Source: Solimonas sp. K1W22B-7 (GTDB lineage: Bacteria > Pseudomonadota > Gammaproteobacteria > Nevskiales > Nevskiaceae). Taken from it: a stretch of DNA of 64,000 bases. This document shows positions 56,141 to 64,000 of this stretch, in pieces. The notes beneath the pieces were generated by a model, which worked only from the letters and a program-made list of their open reading frames with translations, was not told the origin of the DNA and ran no database searches. Numbering within the stretch: position 1 is the first letter of the stretch; each line of letters opens with the position of its first letter. The DNA is taken from NCBI RefSeq assembly GCF_003428335.1, contig NZ_CP031704.1:1178001-1242000 (forward strand), read 5' to 3'. Made by a program: the position numbers and the translations under genes.

Positions 56141-58939
56141 ATGAACAGACTCTCCATGAAACTGCGGCTGATCCTGGTCGTCGCGCCCCTGACGCTGATG
56201 CTCGCCGTGGTCGGCGTGCTCGGCCTGCATGCCCTGTCGCAGGGCAACGACACCCTCAGCACGGTCTACAAGGACCGCACGGTGGCGCTGTCGCAGCTGG
56301 CGCAGATCGACCAGCTGATGGCCCGTGCCCGCGGCGACGCCTCGCGGCCCCTGGCGATGGACGATCCGCGGCTGATGGCAGAGTCCGCCGCCAAGCTCGA
56401 GCGCAAGCTCGAGGACATCGCCGGCATCCACAAGGACTACCTGGCCACCTACCTGACGCCGGAGGAGACGGCGCTGGTGCAGGCCTTCAACCCGCTGCTG
56501 GAGCGCTATGTCGGCGAGGGCCTCAAGCCGGCCATCGCCGCGCTGCAGGCGGGCGACCGCTCCGGCCTGCGCGAGGTCTACAGCCAGAAGGTCGAGCCGA
56601 GCTATGCCAAGGCCCGCGAGGAACTGGCCAAGCTGGAGGAACTGCAGGTGCGGGTCGCCGGCGAGCACTACGCCGAGGCGGTGGCCGACTATGCCTTCAT
56701 GCGCAACCTGTTCCTCGGCCTGATCGTGCTGGCGGTGGCCTACGGCCTGGGCGCCGGCTACCTGCAGCTGCGCAACCTGGCCGCGGAGCTGGGCGGCGAG
56801 CCGGCCTATGCCCGCGAGGTGGTGCGCCGCATCGCCGAGGGCGACCTGGCCACGCCGGTGAAGGTGACCGGAGAGCGCGGCGGCAGCCTGCTGCACGCCA
56901 TGCAGGCGATGCAGGGGCAGCTGCAGCAACGCCGCGAGGCCGAAGGCCGCCTGGCGGCCGAGACCGCGCGCGTCAAGCAGGGTCTGGACGTGGTGGTGAC
57001 CAACGTCATGATCGCCGACGCCGACCTCAACGTGATCTATGTCAACCACTCGATCAGGGAGATGCTCGACGTCGCCGAGGCCGACATCAAGAAGGACGTG
57101 CCGGCCTTCAACGCCAGGAGCGTGATCGGCACCAACATCGACCTGTTCCACAAGAACCCGGCCTACCAGCGCGGCCTGCTGGCGAAGATGACCAGCACGC
57201 ATAGCGCCAGGCTGGTGCTCGGCGGCCGCAGCTTCTCGCTGATCCTGAATCCGATCAACGACGAGCAGGGCAAGCGCCTGGGCTATGTCGTCGAGTGGAA
57301 GGACATGACCGCCGAACTGGCGGCCGCACAGCGTGAACAGGATCGCCTGGAGGCCGAGCGCAAGCTGGCCAACGAGAACCTGCGCATCAGGAACGCGCTG
57401 GACAATGTTTCCGGCAACGTCATGATCGCCAACAACGAGCGCGAGATCGTCTACATGAATGCCGCGGTCGGCGACATGCTGGTCAAGGCCGAGCCCGAGC
57501 TGCGCAAGGCCCTGCCGCACTTCGACGCGCGCAAGCTGATGGGCGCCAGCATCGACGTGTTCCACAGGAATCCGGCGCACCAGCAGGGCCTGCTGGGCAA
57601 CCTGCGCGGCTCCTACCGCACCGAGATCAAGGTTTCGGGCCTGACCTTCGGCCTGATCGCCAGCCCCATCGTCAACGACAAGGGCGAGCGTCTCGGCACG
57701 GTGGTGGAGTGGGCCAACCGCACCGCCGAGGTGGCGGTGGAGAACGAGGTTTCCGGCATCGTCGGCTCGGCCGCCAACGGCGACTTCACCCGCCGCGTGG
57801 CGCTGGAAGGCAAGGACGGCTTCTTCAGGATGCTGGCCGAGAACATCAACCAGCTGCTGCAGACCAGCGAGGTCGGCCTCAACGAGGTGGTGCGCGTGCT
57901 GGCCGCCCTGGCCAAGGGCGACCTGACCGAGAAGATCACCGCCGAGTACAAGGGGACCTTCGGCCAGCTCAAGGACGACGCCAACAAGACCGTGGAGCAG
58001 CTGACCACGATCGTCAGCCAGATCAAGGGCGCCACCGAGACGATCAACGTGGCCTCGCGCGAGATCACGGCCGGCAACACCGACCTGTCGGCGCGCACCG
58101 AGCAGCAGGCGGCGAGCCTGGAGGAAACCGCCTCCAGCATGGAAGAGCTGACCTCCACGGTGAAGCAGAACGCCGAGAACGCCAAGCAGGCCAACCAGCT
58201 GGCGATCGGCGCCAGCGACATCGCGGTCAAGGGCGGCTCGGTGGTCAGCCAGGTGGTGACCACCATGGCGGCGATCAACGAGTCCTCGAAGAAGATCGTG
58301 GACATCATCAGCGTCATCGACGGCATCGCCTTCCAGACCAACATCCTGGCGCTGAACGCCGCGGTGGAAGCCGCCCGTGCCGGCGAGCAGGGCCGCGGCT
58401 TCGCGGTGGTGGCGGCCGAGGTGCGCAGCCTGGCGCAGCGTTCCGCCGGTGCCGCCAAGGAGATCAAGACCCTGATCGGCGACTCCGTGGAGAAGGTCGG
58501 CAACGGTTCCAAGCTGGTCGAGCAGGCCGGGCGCACCATGGACGAGATCGTGACCAGCGTGAAGCGCGTGACCGACATCATGTCGGAGATCACCGCCGCC
58601 TCGCAGGAGCAGAGCCAGGGCATCGAGCAGGTCAACCAGACCATCACGCAGATGGACGAGGTGACCCAGCAGAACGCCGCGCTGGTGGAAGAAGCCACCG
58701 CCGCCGCCCGCTCGCTCGAAGAGCAGGCCGGCGGACTGCAGGCTTCGGTCAGCCGCTTCCGCCTGGCAGAGCAGGCCGCGGGCCTGGCGGCAGCGGCGGC
58801 GCCGCGCGCCACCGCCAAGCCCGCCGCGGCCCGCTCCGCCACCCGCCCGGCTGTCGCCGCGCGCCCCGCCGCCGCGGCCGCCCCGGTTCGCGTCAACGGG
58901 TCCGGCGAGCGTCACAGCGAGCAGTGGACCGAGTTCTGA
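56141..58939 (+). CDS. Transmembrane methyl-accepting chemotaxis protein with two PAS-like domains
   Basis: A 932-residue receptor. TM1 lies at about 6-32 ([22 protein letters not shown]) and TM2 at about 188-210 ([22 protein letters not shown]), bracketing a 4-helix-bundle ligand-binding domain. Next come a HAMP-like region, two PAS-like units ([22 protein letters not shown] at about 285, [22 protein letters not shown] at about 425) and an MCP domain identical in DNA to that of the preceding gene. The tail ends EQWTEF. It likely reports an external ligand and an internal state to the same CheA2-CheW pair. Confidence 0.94.
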   Translation: MNRLSMKLRLILVVAPLTLMLAVVGVLGLHALSQGNDTLSTVYKDRTVALSQLAQIDQLMARARGDASRPLAMDDPRLMAESAAKLERKLEDIAGIHKDYLATYLTPEETALVQAFNPLLERYVGEGLKPAIAALQAGDRSGLREVYSQKVEPSYAKAREELAKLEELQVRVAGEHYAEAVADYAFMRNLFLGLIVLAVAYGLGAGYLQLRNLAAELGGEPAYAREVVRRIAEGDLATPVKVTGERGGSLLHAMQAMQGQLQQRREAEGRLAAETARVKQGLDVVVTNVMIADADLNVIYVNHSIREMLDVAEADIKKDVPAFNARSVIGTNIDLFHKNPAYQRGLLAKMTSTHSARLVLGGRSFSLILNPINDEQGKRLGYVVEWKDMTAELAAAQREQDRLEAERKLANENLRIRNALDNVSGNVMIANNEREIVYMNAAVGDMLVKAEPELRKALPHFDARKLMGASIDVFHRNPAHQQGLLGNLRGSYRTEIKVSGLTFGLIASPIVNDKGERLGTVVEWANRTAEVAVENEVSGIVGSAANGDFTRRVALEGKDGFFRMLAENINQLLQTSEVGLNEVVRVLAALAKGDLTEKITAEYKGTFGQLKDDANKTVEQLTTIVSQIKGATETINVASREITAGNTDLSARTEQQAASLEETASSMEELTSTVKQNAENAKQANQLAIGASDIAVKGGSVVSQVVTTMAAINESSKKIVDIISVIDGIAFQTNILALNAAVEAARAGEQGRGFAVVAAEVRSLAQRSAGAAKEIKTLIGDSVEKVGNGSKLVEQAGRTMDEIVTSVKRVTDIMSEITAASQEQSQGIEQVNQTITQMDEVTQQNAALVEEATAAARSLEEQAGGLQASVSRFRLAEQAAGLAAAAAPRATAKPAAARSATRPAVAARPAAAAAPVRVNGSGERHSEQWTEF
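58052..58689 (+). repeat. 638-bp segment identical to 55172-55809
   Basis: Second copy of the direct repeat shared by the two MCP genes, encoding the methylation helices and the conserved hairpin tip. Recombination between the copies would delete 2880 bp and make a fused receptor gene. Confidence 0.95.
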
Positions 58940-58963
58940 GCCCGGCCCGGACGGAGCATCGCC

Positions 58964-59161
58964 ATGTCGATCGTCAAGCAAGCTGAGTCCCTGGCCTCCG
59001 AGCCGGCGTCGTGGCTGCGACTGTTGGCGAACTGGGGTTTGAGCCTGAGCGGCTCCACCGCGCTGATGCCGGTGGAGACGCGCCAGTGTCCGTTGCGGCC
59101 GCTGCTGTCGCGGCTGTCGGAGGAGAATGGACAGGGGAGGGTGCGTCATGGCGGTGGCTGA
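58964..59161 (+). CDS. Small unrecognised ORF between MCP and cheR (65 aa)
   Basis: I do not recognise this protein. It opens MSIVKQAESLASEPASWLRL, has a possible amphipathic or weakly hydrophobic centre (LLANWGLSLSGSTALMPV) and ends basic ([10 protein letters not shown]). GGAG lies 8 nt before the ATG, and its last 14 nt overlap cheR, the same overlap length seen for flhF-flhG and petB-petC, which supports translation. It could be a small modulator of the second chemosensory set, or not be expressed. Confidence 0.5.
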   Translation: MSIVKQAESLASEPASWLRLLANWGLSLSGSTALMPVETRQCPLRPLLSRLSEENGQGRVRHGGG

Positions 59162-59987
59162 AGCTCGCGAGTTCGCTTTTGCCCGCAGCGACTTCGAACG
59201 CGTGCGCGCACTGATCCATGGCCGCGCCGGCATCTCGCTGGCGCCGGCCAAGCGCGACATGGTCTACAGCCGGCTGGTACGGCGCCTGCGTGCGCTGCAC
59301 CTGGACTCCTTCGGCGACTACCTGGCGCGCCTGGACGATCCGGACAACCCGGAGTGGGAGGCCTTCACCAACGCGCTGACCACCAACTTGACGGCGTTCT
59401 TCCGCGAGCCGCATCATTTCGAGATCCTGGCCGGGCACCTCAGGCTGCAGTCGCGCGGCGAGACGCTGCGGCTGTGGTCCTCGGCCTCGTCCACCGGCGA
59501 GGAACCCTATTCGATGGCGATGGCCGCGATCGAGGCTTTCGGCCGTGACGACCCGCCGGTGCGCATCCTCGCCACCGACGTCGATACCCAGGTGCTGGCC
59601 GCCGCCGAGCGCGGGGTCTACCCGATCGAGCGCATCGAGAAGCTCGACGAGGAACGCCGGCGCCGCTTCTTCTCGCGTGGCACCGGGTCCATGGAAGGCT
59701 ATTGCCGCGTCGCCGAACCGCTGCGCCGCCTGGTCAGTTTCCGCCCGCTGAACCTGCTGGCGGAGCGTTGGCCGATGCGTGGCCCCTTCCACGGCATCTT
59801 CTGCCGCAACGTGATGATCTACTTCGACAAGCCGACCCAGCACCGCCTGCTGGCGCGGCTGACGCCGCTGCTGACGCCCGACGGCCTGCTGTTCGCCGGA
59901 CACTCGGAGAGCTTCTTCCATGCTGCCGACGTCGTGACCCCCTGCGGTCGCACGGTGTATCGACGCACGGCAAAGGGAGGGACCTGA
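59148..59987 (+). CDS. cheR: Chemoreceptor glutamate methyltransferase CheR
   Basis: A 279-residue SAM-dependent enzyme that methylates glutamates on MCPs. The N-terminal helical domain ([31 protein letters not shown]) and the catalytic domain ([43 protein letters not shown]) are complete. Its beta-subdomain could bind the EQWTEF tails of the upstream MCPs. The ATG at 59148 follows GGGAGG. It is the only cheR in the window. Confidence 0.96.
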   Translation: MAVAEAREFAFARSDFERVRALIHGRAGISLAPAKRDMVYSRLVRRLRALHLDSFGDYLARLDDPDNPEWEAFTNALTTNLTAFFREPHHFEILAGHLRLQSRGETLRLWSSASSTGEEPYSMAMAAIEAFGRDDPPVRILATDVDTQVLAAAERGVYPIERIEKLDEERRRRFFSRGTGSMEGYCRVAEPLRRLVSFRPLNLLAERWPMRGPFHGIFCRNVMIYFDKPTQHRLLARLTPLLTPDGLLFAGHSESFFHAADVVTPCGRTVYRRTAKGGT

Positions 59988-60604
59988 TGTATGCGATGCG
60001 CAAGGCCCGCAGTACCGTCTCCGAGGCGGCCGTTCCTTACTACGATCCGCGCTACAGCGCGCAGGTGGTCAAGGTGCTGCCCGGCGAGTTTGTCGTGACG
60101 ACGCAGGACTGCATCCTGACGACGCTGCTGGGTTCCTGCGTGTCGGCCTGCATCCGCGATCCGCTGAGCGGCATCGGCGGCATGAACCACTTCATGCTGC
60201 CCGACAGCGAGTCCGGCGGCAGCGCCAGCGAGTCCGCGCGCTATGGCGGCTACGCCATGGAAATGCTGATCAACGAACTGCTCAAGCATGGCGCCCTGCG
60301 CGCCCGGCTGGAGGCCAAGGTCTTCGGCGGCGGCGCCATGCTGCCGAGCTTCCAGTACAACAAGGTCGGCGAGCGCAACTCCGCCTTCGTGCTCGAATAC
60401 CTGGAGCGCGAGAGCATCCCGGTGCTGTCGCAGGACCTGCTCGACAACTGCCCGCGCCATGTCCATTACTTCCCGCGCAGCGGCCGCGTGATGCTGCGCA
60501 AGCTGCCGGCCTTCGAGCGCGGCCAGGTCGCGGCCGAAGAGACGCGTTACTTCAGCCGCCTGCGCCAGGAGCCCAAGGGCGGTTCGGTGGAGCTGTTCGA
60601 ATGA
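59987..60604 (+). CDS. cheD: Chemoreceptor glutamine deamidase CheD
   Basis: A 205-residue CheD that deamidates MCP glutamines. The catalytic cysteine lies in [12 protein letters not shown] and the histidine in [11 protein letters not shown]. The C-terminal extension is longer than in the B. subtilis enzyme. It overlaps cheR by one base and cheB by 4 nt, giving a tight R-D-B adaptation unit. Confidence 0.95.
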   Translation: MYAMRKARSTVSEAAVPYYDPRYSAQVVKVLPGEFVVTTQDCILTTLLGSCVSACIRDPLSGIGGMNHFMLPDSESGGSASESARYGGYAMEMLINELLKHGALRARLEAKVFGGGAMLPSFQYNKVGERNSAFVLEYLERESIPVLSQDLLDNCPRHVHYFPRSGRVMLRKLPAFERGQVAAEETRYFSRLRQEPKGGSVELFE

Positions 60605-61635
60605 ACCGCATCCGCACCCTGGTGGTGGACGACTCGGCGCTGGTGCGCAGCCTGCTCACCGAGATTCTCTCCGGCGACCCGGAGATCGAGGTCGTGGGCG
60701 TTGCCTGCGACCCCTTCATCGCGCGCGACAAGATCAAGCAGCTCAAGCCCGACGTGCTGACGCTGGACGTGGAAATGCCGCGCATGGACGGGCTGACCTT
60801 CCTCGAGAACCTGATGCGCCTGCATCCGCTGCCGGTGCTGATGGTGTCCTCGCTGACCGAGCGCGGCGCCGACATCACGCTGCAGGCGCTGGAGCTGGGC
60901 GCGGTGGACTTCGTCACCAAGCCCAAGCTCGACGTTGCCCAGGGCCTGCACGAATACGCCGACGAACTGCGCGGCAAGCTCAAGGCCGTGGCTCGTGCCC
61001 GCCCGCGCGGGCCGGCCGCCGCAAGGCCCGCCGCCGCCGTGCCGGCGCGGCGCAGCACGCCGTTCCGCACCACCGAGCGCCTGATCGCGATCGGCGCCTC
61101 CACCGGCGGCACCGAGGCGATCAAGGTGGTGCTCGACATGATGCCGCCCGACGCCCCGGCGGTGGTCATCACCCAGCACATCCCCGCCGCGTTCAGCGCG
61201 CCCTTTGCGGAGCGCATGAACCGGACCTCCGCCATGTCGGTCTGCGAGGCCGCCGACGGCCAGCTGATCGTGCCGGGCCATGCCTACATCGCCCCCGGCG
61301 GCCGCCACCTGACGGTGGTGCGCGACGGCGCCCGCTATGTCTGCCGGCTCACCGACGCAGCGCCGGAGAACCGTCACCGTCCCAGCGTCGACGTGCTGTT
61401 CCGCTCGGTCGCCAGGAATGCCGGCGGCAACGCCGTGGCCGCGATCCTGACCGGCATGGGCGACGACGGCGCGCGCGGCCTGCTGGAGCTGCGCAAGGCC
61501 GGCGCCCATACCCTGGCCCAGGACGAATCCAGCAGCGTGGTCTGGGGCATGCCGGGGTCCGCCGTGAAAATCAACGCCCCGGAACAGGTCTTGCCTCTGG
61601 AGCGTATAGCCGGGCAGCTGCTGGCCTGGACCTGA
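60601..61635 (+). CDS. cheB: Chemotaxis response regulator methylesterase CheB
   Basis: A 344-residue enzyme that demethylates or deamidates MCPs when phosphorylated. The receiver domain has acceptor D56 in [13 protein letters not shown]. After an Ala/Pro/Arg linker the catalytic domain shows S167 ([11 protein letters not shown]), H194 (QHIPAAFS) and D287 ([10 protein letters not shown]). It closes the R-D-B unit. It is the only cheB here, so it may serve CheA1 as well as CheA2. Confidence 0.96.
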   Translation: MNRIRTLVVDDSALVRSLLTEILSGDPEIEVVGVACDPFIARDKIKQLKPDVLTLDVEMPRMDGLTFLENLMRLHPLPVLMVSSLTERGADITLQALELGAVDFVTKPKLDVAQGLHEYADELRGKLKAVARARPRGPAAARPAAAVPARRSTPFRTTERLIAIGASTGGTEAIKVVLDMMPPDAPAVVITQHIPAAFSAPFAERMNRTSAMSVCEAADGQLIVPGHAYIAPGGRHLTVVRDGARYVCRLTDAAPENRHRPSVDVLFRSVARNAGGNAVAAILTGMGDDGARGLLELRKAGAHTLAQDESSSVVWGMPGSAVKINAPEQVLPLERIAGQLLAWT

Positions 61636-61670
61636 ATGATGAAGTCGCACCCGAACACAGGGATCACCCC

Positions 61671-62789
61671 ATGAACCTGAACAAATCGATTCCTCCCGCG
61701 CTGGCGCTCACCGCCGCGCATTTCGCCATCCAGCTGGCGGGCCTGCCGGCCACGGCGAGCTGGGCCGGCGTCCTGCTGATGGCGGCTGCCTGGGCCTGGG
61801 CCGGCCGTGAATACTGGCGCGAGCGCCAGGCCACGGAGACCGAACTCAAGACCCTGCGTGCAGCGGGCGAATCGCAGCGCCAGCTGCTGGCCGACCTGCG
61901 CCGCGGCATGGGCGCCGAGATGCAGGGCACGCAGCAGGAGATCGCCCGTGTGCGGCAGCTGGTCACCGAGGCCACGCGCCAGCTCGGCGGCAGCTTCGAG
62001 GAGATGAACCGCCAGGCACAGGTGCAGGCCAGTGCGGTCGGCCGCATCCTGAGCCGCAACGGCGAGCAGCAGGATGGTGGCGGCGTGCGCCACTTCACCG
62101 GCACCGCCGGCACCCTGATGAACAGCCTGGTGGAGGCGCTGGCCCAGGCCAGCCGCCAGAGCGCCGCCAGCGCCGGCCAGATCGACGAGATGGTCAAGCA
62201 TCTCGATGCGATCTTCGACCTGCTGGGCGACGTCAAGACCATTGCCGACCAGACCAACCTGCTGGCGCTGAACGCGGCGATCGAGGCGGCGCGCGCCGGC
62301 GAGGCCGGCCGCGGCTTCGCGGTGGTGGCCGAGGAGGTGCGCAACCTGTCCGAGCGTTCCACCAGCTTCAACGAACAGATCCGCAAGCTGGTTTCCAGCT
62401 CGCGCGACGCCGTGGCCAAGGTCCGCGAGACGGTCGGCGAGATGGCCTCGCGCGACATGAGCGCCAGCACCGAGGCCCGCGACGAGGCCGGCCGCCTGCT
62501 GCGCCAGGTCGAGGAGGTCAACGGCAGCCTCACCGCCGGCATCCGAGAGGTCTCCGCCTCCCGCGAACATATCGCCCAATCGGTGGGTCAAGCGGTCCGT
62601 TGCCTGCAGTTCGAAGACATTGTCACCCAGGCCCTGGGTTCCGCCGAGCGCCACCTGCGGCGTATCGAGGCGATCCAGGCCGAGGGTTCAGGCCAGCCGG
62701 TTCCGGCGGCCACGGAGAATTGGCGCCAGCCGGCACACAAGCCGGTGGCGCAGGTATCGATGCAGTCGGGAGCCGTTGAGCTTTTCTGA
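61671..62789 (+). CDS. Short membrane-anchored MCP-like protein
   Basis: A 372-residue protein. One or two short hydrophobic helices ([33 protein letters not shown]) precede a coiled coil and an MCP signalling hairpin ([34 protein letters not shown]). There is no periplasmic sensor domain. The C-terminus has [24 protein letters not shown], which resembles a CheZ-like or methylation-associated helix rather than a CheR-binding pentapeptide. It is the last gene before the terminator and may tune the array instead of sensing a ligand. Confidence 0.88.
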   Translation: MNLNKSIPPALALTAAHFAIQLAGLPATASWAGVLLMAAAWAWAGREYWRERQATETELKTLRAAGESQRQLLADLRRGMGAEMQGTQQEIARVRQLVTEATRQLGGSFEEMNRQAQVQASAVGRILSRNGEQQDGGGVRHFTGTAGTLMNSLVEALAQASRQSAASAGQIDEMVKHLDAIFDLLGDVKTIADQTNLLALNAAIEAARAGEAGRGFAVVAEEVRNLSERSTSFNEQIRKLVSSSRDAVAKVRETVGEMASRDMSASTEARDEAGRLLRQVEEVNGSLTAGIREVSASREHIAQSVGQAVRCLQFEDIVTQALGSAERHLRRIEAIQAEGSGQPVPAATENWRQPAHKPVAQVSMQSGAVELF

Positions 62790-62821
62790 CGAGTCCACTG
62801 TCCAAGAGTGGGGTGTACTTG

Positions 62822-62845
62822 GCGCCGGTCTCCGGCGCTTTTTTT
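62822..62845 (+). terminator. Intrinsic terminator of the chemotaxis block
   Basis: GCGCCGG, TCT, CCGGCGC followed by seven T residues, 33 bp after the last stop. It is a textbook factor-independent terminator and marks the end of the plus-strand block that starts near fliL. Confidence 0.96.
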
Positions 62846-62916
62846 ATGTCTGGAATAAACCTGCCGCACCGGACCCCTGCAGCCCGGCGGGCAGTGAAGC
62901 TAGCTTGTTAAAGAAG

Positions 62917-62985
62917 CCAGACGAGTCCGCGACCTATTCGCGGATGCGTCAGCAGAGCCCTACTCGGTCAGCCCGGGTCGTCTGG
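62917..62985. ncRNA. Possible structured RNA element (nested stems)
   Basis: CCAGACGA (62917-62924) pairs perfectly with TCGTCTGG (62978-62985). Inside, CCGCGA (62927-62932) pairs with TCGCGG (62938-62943) across a 5-nt loop, leaving a 34-nt unpaired or weakly paired region. It resembles none of the riboswitches or housekeeping RNAs I compared it with. It could also be a chance fold or an old repeat. Confidence 0.3.
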
Positions 62986-63173
62986 TGCGGCGCCATACGC
63001 AGCGCCTGGAGGAGAGAGGCCTCTCGCAGCTCGTGGGACTATTTTAATTTCTGGCGGGTGTGATCTCCTAACGGAGTTCCGTATTTTTGCTGGGGTTAAT
63101 ATCTTCGGGCCTCCCCCTCTCTCGGCAACTGCTCCATGCGTTGCCCTACCTCGGGAATCCATTCCCTCGCCAA

Positions 63174-63198
63174 CCCCTCTCCCACGAGGGGAGAGGGG
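63174..63198. repeat. REP-like hairpin variant
   Basis: CCCCTCTCCC, ACGA, then GGGGAGAGGGG is a shorter variant of the CCCTCTCCCGC family, with ACGA in the loop instead of the GC-N2-GC centre. Confidence 0.7.
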
Positions 63199-63261
63199 CT
63201 CAAGTTCCTTGCGAACTGGCAACGATCAGGTGAAGCCTGTTTGGGATCACTCTTCCGAAGG

Positions 63262-63289
63262 CTTGATGAGCGTGAGCGAATGCTTTTGA
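63262..63289 (-). repeat. Dispersed 28-bp repeat, second copy (inverted)
   Basis: The reverse complement begins TCAAAAGCATTCGCTCACGC and matches 12670-12697 at 25 of 28 positions. Confidence 0.7.
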
Positions 63290-63471
63290 CGTTGGGCCCC
63301 TGTTGTGCGGGTGCCTGCGCGGGGGGCGGGCGCAGGGTCGAGCCGGACAGGACGTCCGGCCGAGGACACGCAGGCCATGGATGGCCTGTGTGTCCGACCC
63401 GTCGCGCTCGACCACCGTGCAGGTTGCCCCGCTTCAGCGGGGCCGCCCGCACCCAGGGTGTGCTTTCTTTG

Positions 63472-63503
63472 GTTACTTTCTTTGCACAAGCAAAGAAAGT
63501 GAC
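63472..63503. repeat. 14-bp stem foldback ACTTTCTTTGC/GCAAAGAAAGT
   Basis: ACTTTCTTTGC and GCAAAGAAAGT flank ACAA, and three further pairs (one G-T) extend the stem. The AT-rich stem contrasts with the GC-rich genome. The TTACTTTCTTTG motif is familiar from repeats in Xanthomonas-like genomes, from memory. Confidence 0.7.
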
Positions 63504-63581
63504 TCGCCCTTAGGCGAAATAAACCAACAGGGATCCACGGCTCCCGACCGGCGTAGTCGCCGGCATCACCGCTGTGCGCGC

Positions 63582-63627
63582 CCTCGATACACCGCTACGC
63601 GGCACTCGGGATGAACGGTTCGGTGGG
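63582..63627 (+). repeat. Dispersed repeat, second copy of the flhB-flhA gap element
   Basis: This 46-bp piece matches 40187-40232 at 42 of 46 positions and includes CACTCGGGATGAACGGTTCG. Confidence 0.75.
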
Positions 63628-63741
63628 AATAGAGGAAGGTCGTGAGCAAGCTCGCTCCTACATTCCGGGCCTTTCGACACGCCGTGAGAGGGAGAACTGC
63701 GGTGGGTGTAAACTCAGCGCATCGACCGCAGCTTTTGACTC

Positions 63742-64000
63742 ATGCCCACCAAACCCCGCCTCTACCGCATCCAGTTCACCAACCGCGACCAGGTCTACGA
63801 GATCTACGCGCGCGAAGTCAGCCATGGCTCGATGCTGGGCTTCGTCGAGATCGGCAAGCTGGTGTTTGGCGAGCGCAGCAGCATCGTCGTCGACCCGGGC
63901 GAGGAGAAGCTGAAGAACGAGTTCGAGAACGTCGAGCGCTTCTACGTGCCGGTGCATGCGGTGATCCGCATCGACGAGGTCAACAAGCAGGGCACGGCGC
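63742..64000 (+). CDS. DUF1820 family protein (cut by window edge)
   Basis: The first 86 residues of a DUF1820 protein: MPTKPRLYRIQFTNRDQVYE, then EVSHGSMLGFVEIGKLVFGE and FYVPVHAVIRIDEVNKQG. The family is small, cytoplasmic and of unknown function, and is common in Xanthomonas- and Pseudomonas-like bacteria. The ATG at 63742 gives the expected family start. The C-terminus is outside the window. Confidence 0.88.
   Translation, partial: MPTKPRLYRIQFTNRDQVYEIYAREVSHGSMLGFVEIGKLVFGERSSIVVDPGEEKLKNEFENVERFYVPVHAVIRIDEVNKQGTA

Larger units (their letters stand above)
62846..63741. other. Non-coding, repeat-rich stretch of about 0.9 kb
   Basis: No convincing protein gene is seen on either strand; the open frames here are short and cross the repeats. 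The first 250 bp contain nested stems described separately. From about 63170 on, at least four dispersed-repeat pieces are packed together, plus a hairpin made of CCCCGC and GCGGGG (63427-63442) and a GAGCAAGCTCGCTC palindrome near 63644. Sigma-70-like promoter boxes for the DUF1820 gene could not be picked out. Confidence 0.7.

Noticed and set aside
53795-59260. 1821-residue open frame on the minus strand across both MCP genes
   Set aside because: High GC and repeated coding sequence keep the antisense frame open. The translation simply repeats with the sense repeats, and the sense genes have complete family signatures.
63071-63088. ACGGAGTTCCGT followed by TTTTT as an intrinsic terminator
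   Set aside because: The loop would be only 2 nt and the stem 5 bp, too tight and weak; no gene ends nearby.
63136-63513. Open frames of about 100-125 residues in the repeat cluster
   Set aside because: They run through several dispersed palindromes, lack ribosome-binding sites and have no protein-like signature.

Overview
The window is GC-rich bacterial chromosome, densely coded, with many 1, 4 or 14 nt gene overlaps. Several gene orders are typical of Gammaproteobacteria: miaB-ybeZ-ybeY-ybeX, rsmI divergent from lpoA-yraN, petABC-sspA-sspB, and fliLMNOPQR-flhBAFG-fliA-cheYZA-motCD. Together with the steroid- or lipid-type catabolic genes and the many dispersed palindromic repeats, this suggests a motile Xanthomonadales or Nevskiales-like organism. 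The taxonomic call is inference only. No rRNA, tRNA, CRISPR array, transposase or phage gene was seen.

Layout. 1-3.5 kb: a partial acyl-CoA dehydrogenase diverges from a bifunctional enoyl-CoA hydratase/3-hydroxyacyl-CoA dehydrogenase, with an 18-bp palindrome between them, followed by an NTF2-like gene. 3.5-10.6 kb: a tightly overlapping RNA-maturation operon (miaB, ybeZ, ybeY, ybeX) ending in a DUF4105 membrane protein, then an AsmA-like protein. 10.7-16.4 kb: assorted housekeeping and hypothetical genes. 16.4-18.5 kb: lpoA-yraN. 18.5-21.4 kb: a GlcD-type FAD oxidase and a two-gene unit of unknown function. 21.4-27.3 kb, minus strand: cytochrome bc1 (petABC), a terminator, sspA, sspB and a cNMP-binding patatin. 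27.3-34.5 kb: a hydrolase, a DUF2126 transglutaminase, a KshA/VanA-like Rieske oxygenase with a divergent LysR regulator, and a membrane protein.

From 34.6 to 62.8 kb, all on the plus strand, lies a flagellar and chemotaxis block. It holds the basal-body switch and export apparatus (fliL to flhA), placement GTPases and ATPases (flhF, flhG), sigma-28 (fliA), a first chemotaxis set (cheY, cheZ, cheA, motC, motD, cheW) and a second signalling set (STAS protein, receiver, second CheA, CheW, two large MCPs, a small unrecognised ORF, cheR, cheD, cheB and a short MCP-like protein). It ends in a strong intrinsic terminator. The only cheR/cheD/cheB genes are in the second set, so both kinases may share one adaptation module. 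About 0.9 kb of non-coding, repeat-rich DNA follows, then the start of a DUF1820 gene.

The most notable non-gene features are dispersed palindromic repeats. One is carried in frame inside cheA and half of another inside flhA. The two neighbouring MCP genes share 638 identical bases, and one MCP contains three near-identical PAS units. Downstream of the terminator is a small segment with nested stems that could be a structured RNA.
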